From NCBI RefSeq assembly GCF_947499945.1, contig NZ_CANMQD010000008.1, positions 1 to 64,000 on the forward strand: 64,000 nucleotides of DNA. Reading direction: 5' to 3'. Numbering within the stretch: position 1 is the stretch's first letter; each line of letters starts with the position of its first letter. Origin of the DNA: an uncultured Sulfitobacter sp. (GTDB lineage Bacteria; Pseudomonadota; Alphaproteobacteria; Rhodobacterales; Rhodobacteraceae). The position numbers were made by a program, and so were the translations under genes. Below, piece after piece: positions 46,801-54,451 of this stretch. Below the pieces are notes generated by a model that did not search any database, was not told the origin of the DNA, and worked only from the letters and a program-made list of their open reading frames with translations.

Positions 46801-49676
46801 CACGTGGCACCCACCTTTTGATAAGTATCCGTGCGGAACCCCAACACACCCGAACTGTTGGTATCGGAATAATTAACGACAACCGAATTCACATCGTCCA
46901 AGGTCAATCCGTTTAGGTGCACCTGGCTCAACACACTCCCGCCGATCTGCGCATAATTCGCTTTGAGACTGAATGTCAGCGCACCCCCCTCAAATGGCGC
47001 ACTTTGTGTGCCAAAATAATACACAGGCAAAGGCGCACCGGGCACATCATCATCTATGATCGTCGCATTGACCACTGCCGCAGATGCCGTACCACCCTCA
47101 ACGCGATCGATGATAAGCTGGATCGTCTCGTTATCCTCCGGCAGCGTGTCACCGAATGTGTTCACCCTTAGCGTCTTAGTTTGGGTGTCGCTTGCCAGAT
47201 CAATGAACTGCTGGCCCGGTCTGTCGGCAAAATCAATACCCTCGGTCGCAGTCCCCCCCTCGACACGGTAGAATACACGAACCGTGGAGAAGGTCGGGTT
47301 ATAGTCCAGATCAAACGCAAAAGTTGCCTCCCGCCCTTCGCGATCACTGGATCCCGTGACTGTCACAACCGGCTGACGCGGGGCCGGATCATCATCGGTA
47401 ATGGTGCCGATAGCGCTTGTATCTAACGGCAGATCCCCACCACTGTTGGAGATCAAATCAATGCGGAATGTCTCATCCCGGCTGTCTGTATCTGCGAGGG
47501 TCTGGACCTCGATCACGGCCTGTGTATCGCCGCGTCTAACCGTGGTTTCGTAATTGCCGATCGGGTAATAGTCGGTGTTTTCAGATGTCAGATCAGTGAT
47601 GGTATAGGTCAGCCGCATGTCATTGTTGGCAGGGCCATCCAGCGCAAGAACAAACCGCGCAACAGCGCCCTCAGCCACCGTCACGTCATTGAATGCCCCG
47701 AACACAGGCGGCGTGGCCGGCGGCGTATAGATATCCGTAATCGTCCCGAACGCAGTCGTGTCAGCGCTCATATCCGCGCCGTCCAGCCCGATCACCTCAA
47801 GGCGGAAACGCTCGTCGTCGCCGTCATCATCCACCGTTGTAGGCACATCAACAAAGACAGAGCGGCGTCCAGCGGCGATGATTGCTGTGCCTTGGGTGAT
47901 ACCAACATCACCCTGCTCCGACGTGATCCCTGCAATCCGGTAGGACACCGTCACATCTGATGGTGCATCTTTATCCAGTACTATCTCGAACGACAGGACC
48001 TCCCCCTCGTCGCCACGATCATTGCGGGTGGCAAACAAAACCGGCCGTGCGATGGTCGGCGCGGCTGTGCCATCCGGCAAAGGCGGGGGCGGCGGTGCAG
48101 GTGTGGCATCAGGTGCTGTGTCGGGATCGATAATTGTTGCGTAAGCCTCACGGCTGGAGCCCAGCACCGCACCACTGGCCGAGGTAAGACGCAACCCGAT
48201 CGTTTCATCCTCGAAATCGCCATCCCCATAGGTGGCGATCTGAACGGTAGCACTGCGCTGTCCTGCCGCAATAGTAACAGACCCGTTACCGCTGGCAAAA
48301 TCACCCGCTTCCGCAGTCAAACCAAAAGCGGTCCACCCGATAGACGTGGCTTGTGTTGCAACCTGATCAAGCGTGATGGAAAAGCCGATGCTTTGCCCCG
48401 CGATCACTGATGCGCCCGCAAAAACGGATGCTACCGGTTGTGGCGGCGGGGCTGCTGGTTCCAGCGCTAGCCCGGGGTCGACATCAACTGTGAACACCTC
48501 TGTCTGCGTGGCAAAAGTAATGTCGCGCAGGGGGCCGTCCAGAAAATAGACAGGATCAAACTGGAACCGGAATTCATCGGAAAACGGCCCGAATGTGACG
48601 TCATCCGCCAATATCGGAGATGACAACGATGCGCCCAAAGTATCAAAGCCGAAGACCAGTTCAGGGGCCAGCCCCCAACGTGTGCTCACAGCCCCGGACA
48701 AATCAAATTCGGCTGTAATGTTCAAATCATCCGCGCCGGCAAGGAAATCAAAACTCTCCCCCAACAGACCTGTCTGATGCGCACCCGTCGCCTGATCCGT
48801 CAGCCTGACCTGAACCGCACCGGGATCAAACAGCACCTCTTGGGCAAGGCGCAGACCTGCGGTGGCCGTCATGTCCAGCACGGTCCATGACAGATCGCCA
48901 ATCGGCGTCGATATTTCTTTGCGCAAAACCTCTGCGATGGGAGCTATCTTTTCAAGCAGGTCGATCACATTGAAACCGGCGGTGAAGATCGGGTTCGACA
49001 GGGAATCCGCAATGACCTGCCCATTAGGACCATAGTCATCTGCCTCGGAGGTGACTGCCCCGAATGTGGTTGGCAGTGCTGCGGTGAACGTGACATCGCC
49101 AATCTCGAAACTTTCCTCGGCTCCCGTGTCACTGTCGAGCGACAGCAAATCATAGCGGAAACCGGTATTGAGGTTTTCAGTATACAGAAGACTGGGCAGA
49201 TCAATATCTGCACTGGCCCATGCATCGCCAACCTCATCAGGTGCCAGATTTACACTGGCACTTTCGGGTCTGACCGCAAAAAGCAGTTCCGTGACAAAAT
49301 CAACATCAAGGGAATAGGACGGCCCGTTCGAGACAACGACACCGCTGCCCCAATTCCACGCTGATGTGTCAAAGGTAACAACATCATCTGGCGCCACAGC
49401 CTGTTGGTCCAGATCAATAAGCAAAGGAGCCACAACACTGGCGCTGCCCAAACTCGCGGCAAAATCAACCTCAAACCCGAACCGCGACCAGAATTTATAA
49501 TCAAAGGTGAGAGAGGCCACATCAACATCAGCGCCAAAAGGGTTGGGCAGAGAGGCGCGCAGATCGGCACTCTCCCAATCCCCCCCCAAATTTCCAATTG
49601 TCTGCGTAAAGTCATAGCTTCTGCTGTCGGACCCCAAATCAATATCGGTTTGGGTAAATATAACTTCACGGGTCAT
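43815..49676 (-). CDS. Giant RTX protein with Calx-beta repeats
   Basis: A 1953-residue protein, no signal peptide; the ATG follows AAGGA. Residues 1-415 form a beta-rich region I do not recognise. About 420-1100 hold five Calx-beta-like modules (for example VTVAEGAVARFVLALDGPANN and AVVVEGGTAQSTLALDRAA), calcium-binding domains common in adhesins, interrupted by an extra ~150-residue domain (VYYFGTQSAPFEGGALTFSL and on) between modules four and five. From about 1150 nine VNVSL-type RTX units follow, ending in the shared C-terminal secretion domain (LFVFTDGFGQDVIADFQDG). Transcribed ahead of the exported 43030-43767 gene with a 47-base gap, so it may head that operon. Confidence 0.88.
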   Translation of the reverse strand: MTREVIFTQTDIDLGSDSRSYDFTQTIGNLGGDWESADLRASLPNPFGADVDVASLTFDYKFWSRFGFEVDFAASLGSASVVAPLLIDLDQQAVAPDDVVTFDTSAWNWGSGVVVSNGPSYSLDVDFVTELLFAVRPESASVNLAPDEVGDAWASADIDLPSLLYTENLNTGFRYDLLSLDSDTGAEESFEIGDVTFTAALPTTFGAVTSEADDYGPNGQVIADSLSNPIFTAGFNVIDLLEKIAPIAEVLRKEISTPIGDLSWTVLDMTATAGLRLAQEVLFDPGAVQVRLTDQATGAHQTGLLGESFDFLAGADDLNITAEFDLSGAVSTRWGLAPELVFGFDTLGASLSSPILADDVTFGPFSDEFRFQFDPVYFLDGPLRDITFATQTEVFTVDVDPGLALEPAAPPPQPVASVFAGASVIAGQSIGFSITLDQVATQATSIGWTAFGLTAEAGDFASGNGSVTIAAGQRSATVQIATYGDGDFEDETIGLRLTSASGAVLGSSREAYATIIDPDTAPDATPAPPPPPLPDGTAAPTIARPVLFATRNDRGDEGEVLSFEIVLDKDAPSDVTVSYRIAGITSEQGDVGITQGTAIIAAGRRSVFVDVPTTVDDDGDDERFRLEVIGLDGADMSADTTAFGTITDIYTPPATPPVFGAFNDVTVAEGAVARFVLALDGPANNDMRLTYTITDLTSENTDYYPIGNYETTVRRGDTQAVIEVQTLADTDSRDETFRIDLISNSGGDLPLDTSAIGTITDDDPAPRQPVVTVTGSSDREGREATFAFDLDYNPTFSTVRVFYRVEGGTATEGIDFADRPGQQFIDLASDTQTKTLRVNTFGDTLPEDNETIQLIIDRVEGGTASAAVVNATIIDDDVPGAPLPVYYFGTQSAPFEGGALTFSLKANYAQIGGSVLSQVHLNGLTLDDVNSVVVNYSDTNSSGVLGFRTDTYQKVGATWQNMTTGQNYGAIDTPVFNVLIHERALQLGGGSTIGFTINTANDSVYTGDKVFFADGVTLGGPATYGGSVSNNSWSGTVRENDPLPHEIILSDAVVVEGGTAQSTLALDRAAIANLVVSYRISDADGTEILTDTVTIAAGENTAAIVHPTVDDTIGSGDQTLSVEILTIAGAQVEIISGRARIIVLENDAMTQVGTDQAERITGGSENDLLSGLAGADVIEGRSGDDTVQGGEGGDRLSGGAGRDMLSYSASTSGVNVSLLTGFAAGGDAQDDRISGFEGITGSGMQDTLSGDLGHNMLLGGGGDDLLRGRAGQDRIDGGAGRDTATYSDSAAGVNISLLTGYIAGGDAAGDVLSGIENLTGSQVDDRLSGDAEGNILSGGAGDDILRGRGGADTLIGGAGMDWADYADSAGWVNASLLTGYAGGGADNHASADRWIGIENLTGSRFGDRLNGDHGNNILRGGEGADVLNGYGGSDWADYSDSVSFVNVSLSTGFAGGGIGSAALGDKWMSIENLIGSNFADRLNGNNDDNILAGGASADSLNGNGGFDTADYAQSEGFVNVSLLTGYSGGGTGSHAAGDTFSGIEALRGSRFADRLNGDNGANVLAGGLGADTLQGNGGEDTLDYSGSAGHVDVSLLAAYAWGAQDSDARGDVIAGFENIWGSAQDDSLTGDHSDNTLAGNGGEDLLAGLGGGDVLAGGGGQDWASYAASGSFVNISLATGFAGGGSDSHARGDSWISIENLIGSHHDDILNGDQGANILRGGLGADVLRGYGGMDTADYSTSAAFVNISLASGFAGGGAGGDAIGDSWEGIENLRGSRFADRLNGDAGANVLEGKAGGDVLDGNGGSDWASYASSAGGVNVSLLTGFAGGQSGSHAVGDTFIQIENLTGSVYADILNGDHGANRLDGAGGNDVLRGYLGADLFVFTDGFGQDVIADFQDGMDLLDFSMHSGVTGIDDLMIRDSGADAQVWDGAGNIVTVRDAAGLLDVGDFVF
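44100..46090 (-). repeat. Nine tandem VNVSL/SIENL RTX units of the 1953-residue protein
   Basis: Nine roughly 70-residue copies of the unit seen in the other RTX proteins; one (HVDVSLLAAYAWGAQD) is divergent. Boundaries are approximate. Confidence 0.75.
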
Positions 49677-49794
49677 TCAAATTCCTTAGAAAGGGTCCCC
49701 CTCCAAGCATGAGAAATAACCATATTTTTTAATCGGCATTGTCATACCTCTGTTTAATTTATCATCAATTTTTCTTTATTTTTCAATATATAAA

Positions 49795-50166
49795 TCAACT
49801 TTTATTTTGGCTCGGCATCATATCCTCCAGCTGTTCACATTCTGGCAGATCGCGCAGTCTTTCCAGATCAAAAGCAGATAAGAACTGCCCTGTTGTCACA
49901 ACAGTATAGGGCGCACCGCGTTGGGGGCTGCGGGGGCCTGTGCCGATCAGGCCGCGTGCATGCAAGCGGCCTGTCAGGGTCCGGCAGATCTCCTTGCCAA
50001 AGATGTCTTTCAACCCGTCGCACGTCATAAGCTGATGACAAGCGAGCAGCCAGCACCGAGACATCAAATGCGCTCAGCGCCAGTATCGGGTCTCCCACAT
50101 CAGCAGCAGAACGGATCACTTCGACATAGGCGGCCCTGTTTGCTCTTAGCGAAATGAGCTGGCTTC
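49795..50166 (-). pseudogene. Broken second copy of scpB (frameshifted 3' part)
   Basis: On the minus strand, SLRANRAAYVEVIRSAADVGD and then LALSAFDVSVLAA line up with the intact ScpB downstream (TKTQFADAIRAAAELGD; LAFTENEMGVLCA). Near 50040 the match jumps frame to HQLMTCDGLKDIFGKEI, then GTGPRSPQRGAPYTVVTT and SAFDLERLRDLPE, which matches the ScpB C-terminus (GLKDIFGKDV; SGPRAPRPGAPHTFVTT). The 5' third is missing. It is a decayed duplicate of the neighbouring gene, diverged well beyond a recent copy. Confidence 0.8.
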
Positions 50167-50270
50167 CTTTTGGCTTTGGTGGACCTTAACGACTGCTTGG
50201 TGGCCTTGATTGCATTACCCCCACTTCGGTCGACACATGTGGCGGCAGTCGCAAAGCCGCGTAAATCACC

Positions 50271-50304
50271 AAAACAGCGTGGCTGCTTCATCATGTCCAC
50301 GCTG
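50271..50304 (-). terminator. Rho-independent terminator after scpB
   Basis: CAGCGTGG and CCACGCTG form a perfect 8-bp stem (50297-50304 with 50275-50282) with a 14-base loop, followed on the minus strand by TTTT. It lies 14 bases after the scpB stop. Confidence 0.8.
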
Positions 50305-50317
50305 ATTTGCCTGACCC

Positions 50318-50917
50318 TTATGTAAAATCAGGTAAATCCCTCAAGCTTGGTAGATCAAATACTACCAGAAACGTCTCCGTCGTCACAAACGTGTGGGGTG
50401 CACCAGGTCGTGGCGCCCTTGGACCGCTGGCAATCAGATCCTTGAACCGCAACCGCGCCAGAAGATCCCGGCTGACGTCTTTGCCAAAGATATCCTTGAG
50501 TCCGGCCCGATCGATCGGCTGATAGTAGGCAATGGCACAAAGTACGCCCATCTCATTTTCGGTGAAGGCAAGCGTTTGATCGCCAAGCTCTGCTGCGGCC
50601 CTGATCGCATCCGCGAATTGCGTCTTGGTGCGGAGCATCCAGCCACCAGCAACCTCCGCCAACTCATAGGACCGCCCCACCAATTCTACCTGAATATCCT
50701 CTATGAGCATATCAACCGAGGCCCCCTGCCCAACCACACGCGACAAGTCCTCGCGGCCAACCGGCGTAGCACTCGCAAACAAGACCGCTTCAATCCGCCC
50801 CATCCATTCGCGCCAGCGCAGTTCCTGTGCCAGATCCTCGAGTTCACGATCAAATACGTCACCTCGCGCCGAGACGTCCTTCTCTTTCGGGCGCTTGCGT
50901 TTGCTGGCGAAGGTCAT
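50318..50917 (-). CDS. scpB: ScpB-like segregation and condensation protein
   Basis: A 199-residue ScpB family protein, a winged-helix partner of the SMC condensin-like complex. Typical pieces: MGRIEAVLFASATPVGREDL, AGGWMLRTKTQFADAIR, ALAYYQP-type helix (CAIAYYQPIDRAGLKDIFG) and the C-terminal wing RAPRPGAPHTFVTTETFL. A charged ~35-residue extension (KRKRPKEKDVSARGD) precedes the domain. Its ATG overlaps the stop of the DUF1403 gene by 4 bases (ATGA). No smc or scpA is nearby, so it is likely the accessory ScpB that travels with DUF1403 and a tyrosine recombinase rather than the housekeeping one. Confidence 0.87.
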   Translation of the reverse strand: MTFASKRKRPKEKDVSARGDVFDRELEDLAQELRWREWMGRIEAVLFASATPVGREDLSRVVGQGASVDMLIEDIQVELVGRSYELAEVAGGWMLRTKTQFADAIRAAAELGDQTLAFTENEMGVLCAIAYYQPIDRAGLKDIFGKDVSRDLLARLRFKDLIASGPRAPRPGAPHTFVTTETFLVVFDLPSLRDLPDFT

Positions 50918-51876
50918 GGCGCAATCCCATAAAGCCGGAACGTCGCCCGACCGGTCAGTTCGCGAGCAACGCCCAATTCAACAAGCCGGTCGCAGAACCG
51001 CCGCGCGGCACGGTCGGTCATGGAAGTGGTGCTGCCCTGGATCAATGGCGACAACATGGTCGACGGTGCCACGGCATCTTCGGACAGGAATAGCCCGACG
51101 GCTACCTCCGATCCTTTGGAACGCAACTTTGGAGCAATGGCTTGCAGCGCCGTTGCTCTGGTTGCAAAATCACACGACTGTCGGATCGTGTCCTCGACGC
51201 ACTCCAAGAGGCGCTTCTGAACATTCAGCTCCGCCCCCTGCACGTCCGCCACCAGATCACGCAACATTGCTTTGGTAAGTTTTTGTGCTGTGAAAGGTAC
51301 CACTGACGTCCAATTCAATGCCTGCGCCACCACAATATCGGAGAGCAGACAAGCGACCCGCTCGGCCCGATCGTCCACCTCTAGAACCGCACGCATCACC
51401 GCAACACACCCCGCCAGCAGCCCGTGAGTTTTCGCGCGGATGGTACCGGCAACCAAACAGACAGCGATCTCACCTTCGAAGTTCCTATGAACCAGGTCCG
51501 CCACTTCGGATAACCAGCCTCGCCCCGTCAACTTGATACGCGTCGCATCACGCCAGAACGCCAACAGATCGCCGTCCGGGCCGCGCGCTTCGCCTCTGGG
51601 TGTCAAATAATAGGCGTCACGAATATCCGCCTCCCGCGCCAACCGCCCTTCCAGTTTCGAGGACGCCGTAGCCGCACTCAACGCCAATCGGTTGGCGAGT
51701 AGTTTGACAGGCATGCCGTGCGTTGGATCAGAGATCAGTGCATCCAACACTGTCAGCGCCGAACCGGACCGAAAAGCCACAGACTCGAACGTTTCTGCCC
51801 GTCCGGACGTGATCCACGCGGGCAGTTTCGGTAGGGTGTTCAAGTCGTCAGAGAGTGTGCCAGACTGATAAATCAT
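50914..51876 (-). CDS. DUF1403 family protein
   Basis: A 320-residue, mainly alpha-helical protein that I recognise as DUF1403, a family of unknown function seen next to accessory scpB genes in rhizobia and roseobacters. Notable segments: FRSGSALTVLDALISDPTHGMPVKLLANRLALSAA spans residues 36-70; RDAYYLTPRGEARGPDGDLL at about 88-107; the C-terminus ends in a winged-helix-like GVARELTGRATFRLYGIAP. No catalytic motif visible. Translationally coupled to scpB downstream (4-base overlap) and divergent from the tyrosine recombinase, with a dif-like inverted repeat in the shared 113-bp spacer. A role in replicon maintenance or dimer resolution is inference from context. Confidence 0.82.
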   Translation of the reverse strand: MIYQSGTLSDDLNTLPKLPAWITSGRAETFESVAFRSGSALTVLDALISDPTHGMPVKLLANRLALSAATASSKLEGRLAREADIRDAYYLTPRGEARGPDGDLLAFWRDATRIKLTGRGWLSEVADLVHRNFEGEIAVCLVAGTIRAKTHGLLAGCVAVMRAVLEVDDRAERVACLLSDIVVAQALNWTSVVPFTAQKLTKAMLRDLVADVQGAELNVQKRLLECVEDTIRQSCDFATRATALQAIAPKLRSKGSEVAVGLFLSEDAVAPSTMLSPLIQGSTTSMTDRAARRFCDRLVELGVARELTGRATFRLYGIAP

Positions 51877-51952
51877 GTCCCGACACTATCCCAAGACGGC
51901 GCTTACTTCCAGTAAATAGCTCATAAACCGCCCCACCTTACAGGTCTTCTCT

Positions 51953-51981
51953 ATGTCCAATAAGTTTGCATTATCGGACAT
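51953..51981. promoter_or_regulatory. 29-bp dif/core-like inverted repeat beside the tyrosine recombinase
   Basis: Two 11-base arms, ATGTCCAATAA and TTATCGGACAT, flank a 7-base centre (GTTTGCA); the arms match at 10 of 11 positions as inverted repeats. This 11-7-11 layout with inner ATAA/TTAT is that of Xer dif and other tyrosine-recombinase core sites. It lies 9 bases before the recombinase start codon and in the divergent promoter region with DUF1403. It could be the crossover site, an operator, or both. A TATAAT lies at 51982-51987, immediately before the ATG, so the recombinase mRNA may be leaderless. Confidence 0.65.
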
Positions 51982-51989
51982 TATAATCT

Positions 51990-53099
51990 ATGCCCAGCGA
52001 CATGCCTCAAAAGCCCCAGAAATCAAGCTCAGAGCCAGCAACCGCCTTCTCACCCAACGAGGGCGACGATAGATTGCGGCCTTCCGGCGAGGCCCTAAGC
52101 CTCCCCACCTTTGTTGCTGGTTCTGGCACACTCGATCGGCTGGTTGAGACTGCCCGCGACTATGCGAAGCAGGCGACATCTGAGAACACGCTAAAGGCCT
52201 ACGCAAAGGATTGGGCTCACTTTATGCGTTGGTGTCACAGACGGGGGGCAGACGCGTTGCCTCCGAGCCCGGAACTGATCGGGCTCTACATTGCGAACTG
52301 TGCGGCACCCGATACCAAGGCCCCTGCCCTCTCGGTATCGACCATCGAACGCCGCCTGTCTGGCCTTGCCTGGCACTACCAGCAGCGCGGCTTTACGCTT
52401 GATCGCAAGGACCGGCATATCGCGACCGTCCTTGCTGGTATCCGGCGCAAGCACGCGCGGCCACCCGTTCAGAAAGAAGCGGTACTAGCGGAGGATATCC
52501 GCGCGATGATCGCCTCCCTGCCCTTCGATCTGCGTGGCTTGCGGGACCGCGCGATTTTGCTGATCGGATATGCGGGCGGGCTTAGGCGATCCGAGATTGT
52601 CAGCCTGGATCACGGCAAGGACGATACCCCTGACAGCGGTGGTTGGGTGCAGATAGAGGACGACGGCGCGGTGCTGTTCCTGCGCGGCAAAACCGGTTGG
52701 CGTGAGGTCGAGATTGGCCGCGGATCGAGCGATCAAACCTGCCCCGTACAGGCGTTGGAACGGTGGCTGCACTTTGCACGCATCGATTTTGGCCCGCTGT
52801 TCCGCCGCACCACCCGTGACAACAGGCGCGCCCTTGATGCGCGCCTCTCTGATAAACACGTGGCGCGGTTGATCAAACAAACTGTACTGGACGCGGGTAT
52901 CCGCAGTGAGTTGCCCGAGAAAGATCGCCTTGCGCTGTTCTCCGGGCATAGCTTGCGGGCTGGCCTGGCTTCGAGCGCTGACGTCGACGAACGCTACATT
53001 CAAAAGCAACTTGGCCATGCATCGGCAGAGATGACGCGGCGGTATCAACGTCGGCGGGATCGGTTCCGCGTTAACCTGACAAAGGCCGCAGGGCTTTAG
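51990..53099 (+). CDS. Tyrosine recombinase/integrase
   Basis: A 369-residue tyrosine recombinase. N-terminal ~45 residues are disordered; about 50-140 form the SAM-like core-binding domain (SENTLKAYAKDWAHFMRWC). The catalytic domain shows Arg199 in AGGLRRSEIVSL, His320 and Arg323 in SGHSLRAGLAS, His343 in QLGHASAEMTRRYQRR and the nucleophile Tyr352; a Lys in the LFLRGKTGWREVE hairpin is in the expected place. All key residues are present, so it should be active. No ribosome site precedes the ATG at 51990; an ATG 4 codons on is equally unmarked. Divergent from the DUF1403-scpB pair, with the inverted repeat between. No excisionase or other phage genes nearby. Confidence 0.9.
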   Translation: MPSDMPQKPQKSSSEPATAFSPNEGDDRLRPSGEALSLPTFVAGSGTLDRLVETARDYAKQATSENTLKAYAKDWAHFMRWCHRRGADALPPSPELIGLYIANCAAPDTKAPALSVSTIERRLSGLAWHYQQRGFTLDRKDRHIATVLAGIRRKHARPPVQKEAVLAEDIRAMIASLPFDLRGLRDRAILLIGYAGGLRRSEIVSLDHGKDDTPDSGGWVQIEDDGAVLFLRGKTGWREVEIGRGSSDQTCPVQALERWLHFARIDFGPLFRRTTRDNRRALDARLSDKHVARLIKQTVLDAGIRSELPEKDRLALFSGHSLRAGLASSADVDERYIQKQLGHASAEMTRRYQRRRDRFRVNLTKAAGL

Positions 53100-53413
53100 T
53101 ACAGGCAGGTTCGCGATAGAAATCGCTTCATGCGTGTGACTGGCGACCGGGTTGATCGTCAGGTGGATTACCGATTACAAGTAGCAATACTTTCGTGAGC
53201 AAGATCCAGTGTTGGATGGGCATACCCTACGACACGCCGTAATCAACGTAAGACCCGCCATATGTTTGGTCGGTTTCAAGACTATAAAAGGACAAGGATT
53301 ACCTGCATGCCTGCCACCTCCCCGCTCTGCACGACCGGTAACAGCGTAGCGCACCGCAAACCTTACTGTGCAGCAAACAGTGCGGGTCCGCATATTCTGG
53401 ACCCTTACAGCAG
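53100..53413. other. 314-bp spacer with two small hairpins
   Basis: No gene seen. Just before the next start codon are ACTGT/ACAGT around GCAGCAA and then GGGTCC (53384-53389) pairing with GGACCC (53399-53404) around a 9-base loop. No T-run, so an attenuator or leader structure is possible but unproven. Confidence 0.4.
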
Positions 53414-54304
53414 GTGACATGTACACGGATTCTTGTTTTGGGGAGCAGTGGCCGCATCGGTAGAATGCTGCGCCGCGCATGGACACAGCCGGCACTGGCC
53501 ACTCAGGACACCGCTGTGGAATTCACCTTCCAGACGCGCCAGACACCTGTACTTGCGCCCGGTGATATCCTTTGGAACATCCTGCAAAAGCCACCCCGAG
53601 CCTTGGTTGATGCAGGCCCTTTTGACTGTATGATTATCCTGTCGGGGATTGTCCCAAAACAGGGGGCTGATTTCGCCCTCAACAGTCTGATTGGCGCCGC
53701 AGGTATGAACGCCGCCGCAGATCTCGGGATACCACGGGTTTTGCTGGCCTCCACTTCGGCTGTTTACGGCACCTACAGCAACACCCCCTTTGACGAGGAT
53801 GCCCCCCTTGATCCCGTGAGTGCATATGGCCACTCAAAGAGGGATATGGAGGTTGCTTGCCGTGCGCAGGCATTGGCAAACGGTATCGAGCTATGCTGCA
53901 TGCGTATCGGCAATGTAGCAGGAGCGGATGCGCTATTATCTGGCGGGGTCGCACTCAAACCGAATGAAAAACTGCCCCTCGATTGCTTTCACGACGGGAG
54001 TACACCTCTGCGTTCCTATATCGGACCGCACAGCCTTGCACGGGTAATGGTATCGCTCACCCGAGCCGACACGTCCCTGCCCGCAACGCTCAACACTGCG
54101 GCACCGCATCCCGTCACAATGCAGGCTTTGGCACAGGCGGCCGAGATCCCCCTGGAACTGCGCCCGACACAGTGCAACGCACATCAACATGTCACACTCG
54201 ACTGCACCGCCTTGACCGCCTTGCACCCGTTTGACCCGCAAGAGTCAGCACCCGCAGAAATTGTTCGCCAATGGCGGATGTTGGGCGATGGACAAATGCA
54301 CTGA
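53414..54304 (+). CDS. NAD-dependent epimerase/dehydratase family protein
   Basis: A 296-residue extended SDR. ILVLGSSGRIGRMLRRAW gives the GxxGxxG NAD loop; LLASTSAVYGTYSNTPFDED and SAYGHSKRDMEVAC hold the Ser/Thr and Tyr-x3-Lys catalytic residues; CCMRIGNVAGAD follows. The C-terminal substrate domain is short and divergent, so the sugar substrate cannot be assigned. The GTG at 53414 has only a weak ribosome site (ACAGCAG). It stands apart from its neighbours, about 150 bases before the phosphohexomutase. Confidence 0.82.
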   Translation: MTCTRILVLGSSGRIGRMLRRAWTQPALATQDTAVEFTFQTRQTPVLAPGDILWNILQKPPRALVDAGPFDCMIILSGIVPKQGADFALNSLIGAAGMNAAADLGIPRVLLASTSAVYGTYSNTPFDEDAPLDPVSAYGHSKRDMEVACRAQALANGIELCCMRIGNVAGADALLSGGVALKPNEKLPLDCFHDGSTPLRSYIGPHSLARVMVSLTRADTSLPATLNTAAPHPVTMQALAQAAEIPLELRPTQCNAHQHVTLDCTALTALHPFDPQESAPAEIVRQWRMLGDGQMH

Positions 54305-54451
54305 GCCTTCTTGGCCGTCAAACCCGCCATCCGTTGAGGCAATCAAAGAACACTTAGCCTGCAAAAGACGCTTCATCACGCGGACAGATTGAAGGTTTTT
54401 CTCAAAGTGGCTACCCTATCTCCTAATAAGAATAATGGAAAATCGAGCCCC

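Noticed and set aside
51990-53099. Prophage or integron
   Set aside because: No excisionase, phage structural genes or gene-cassette array nearby; the recombinase pairs instead with DUF1403 and scpB.
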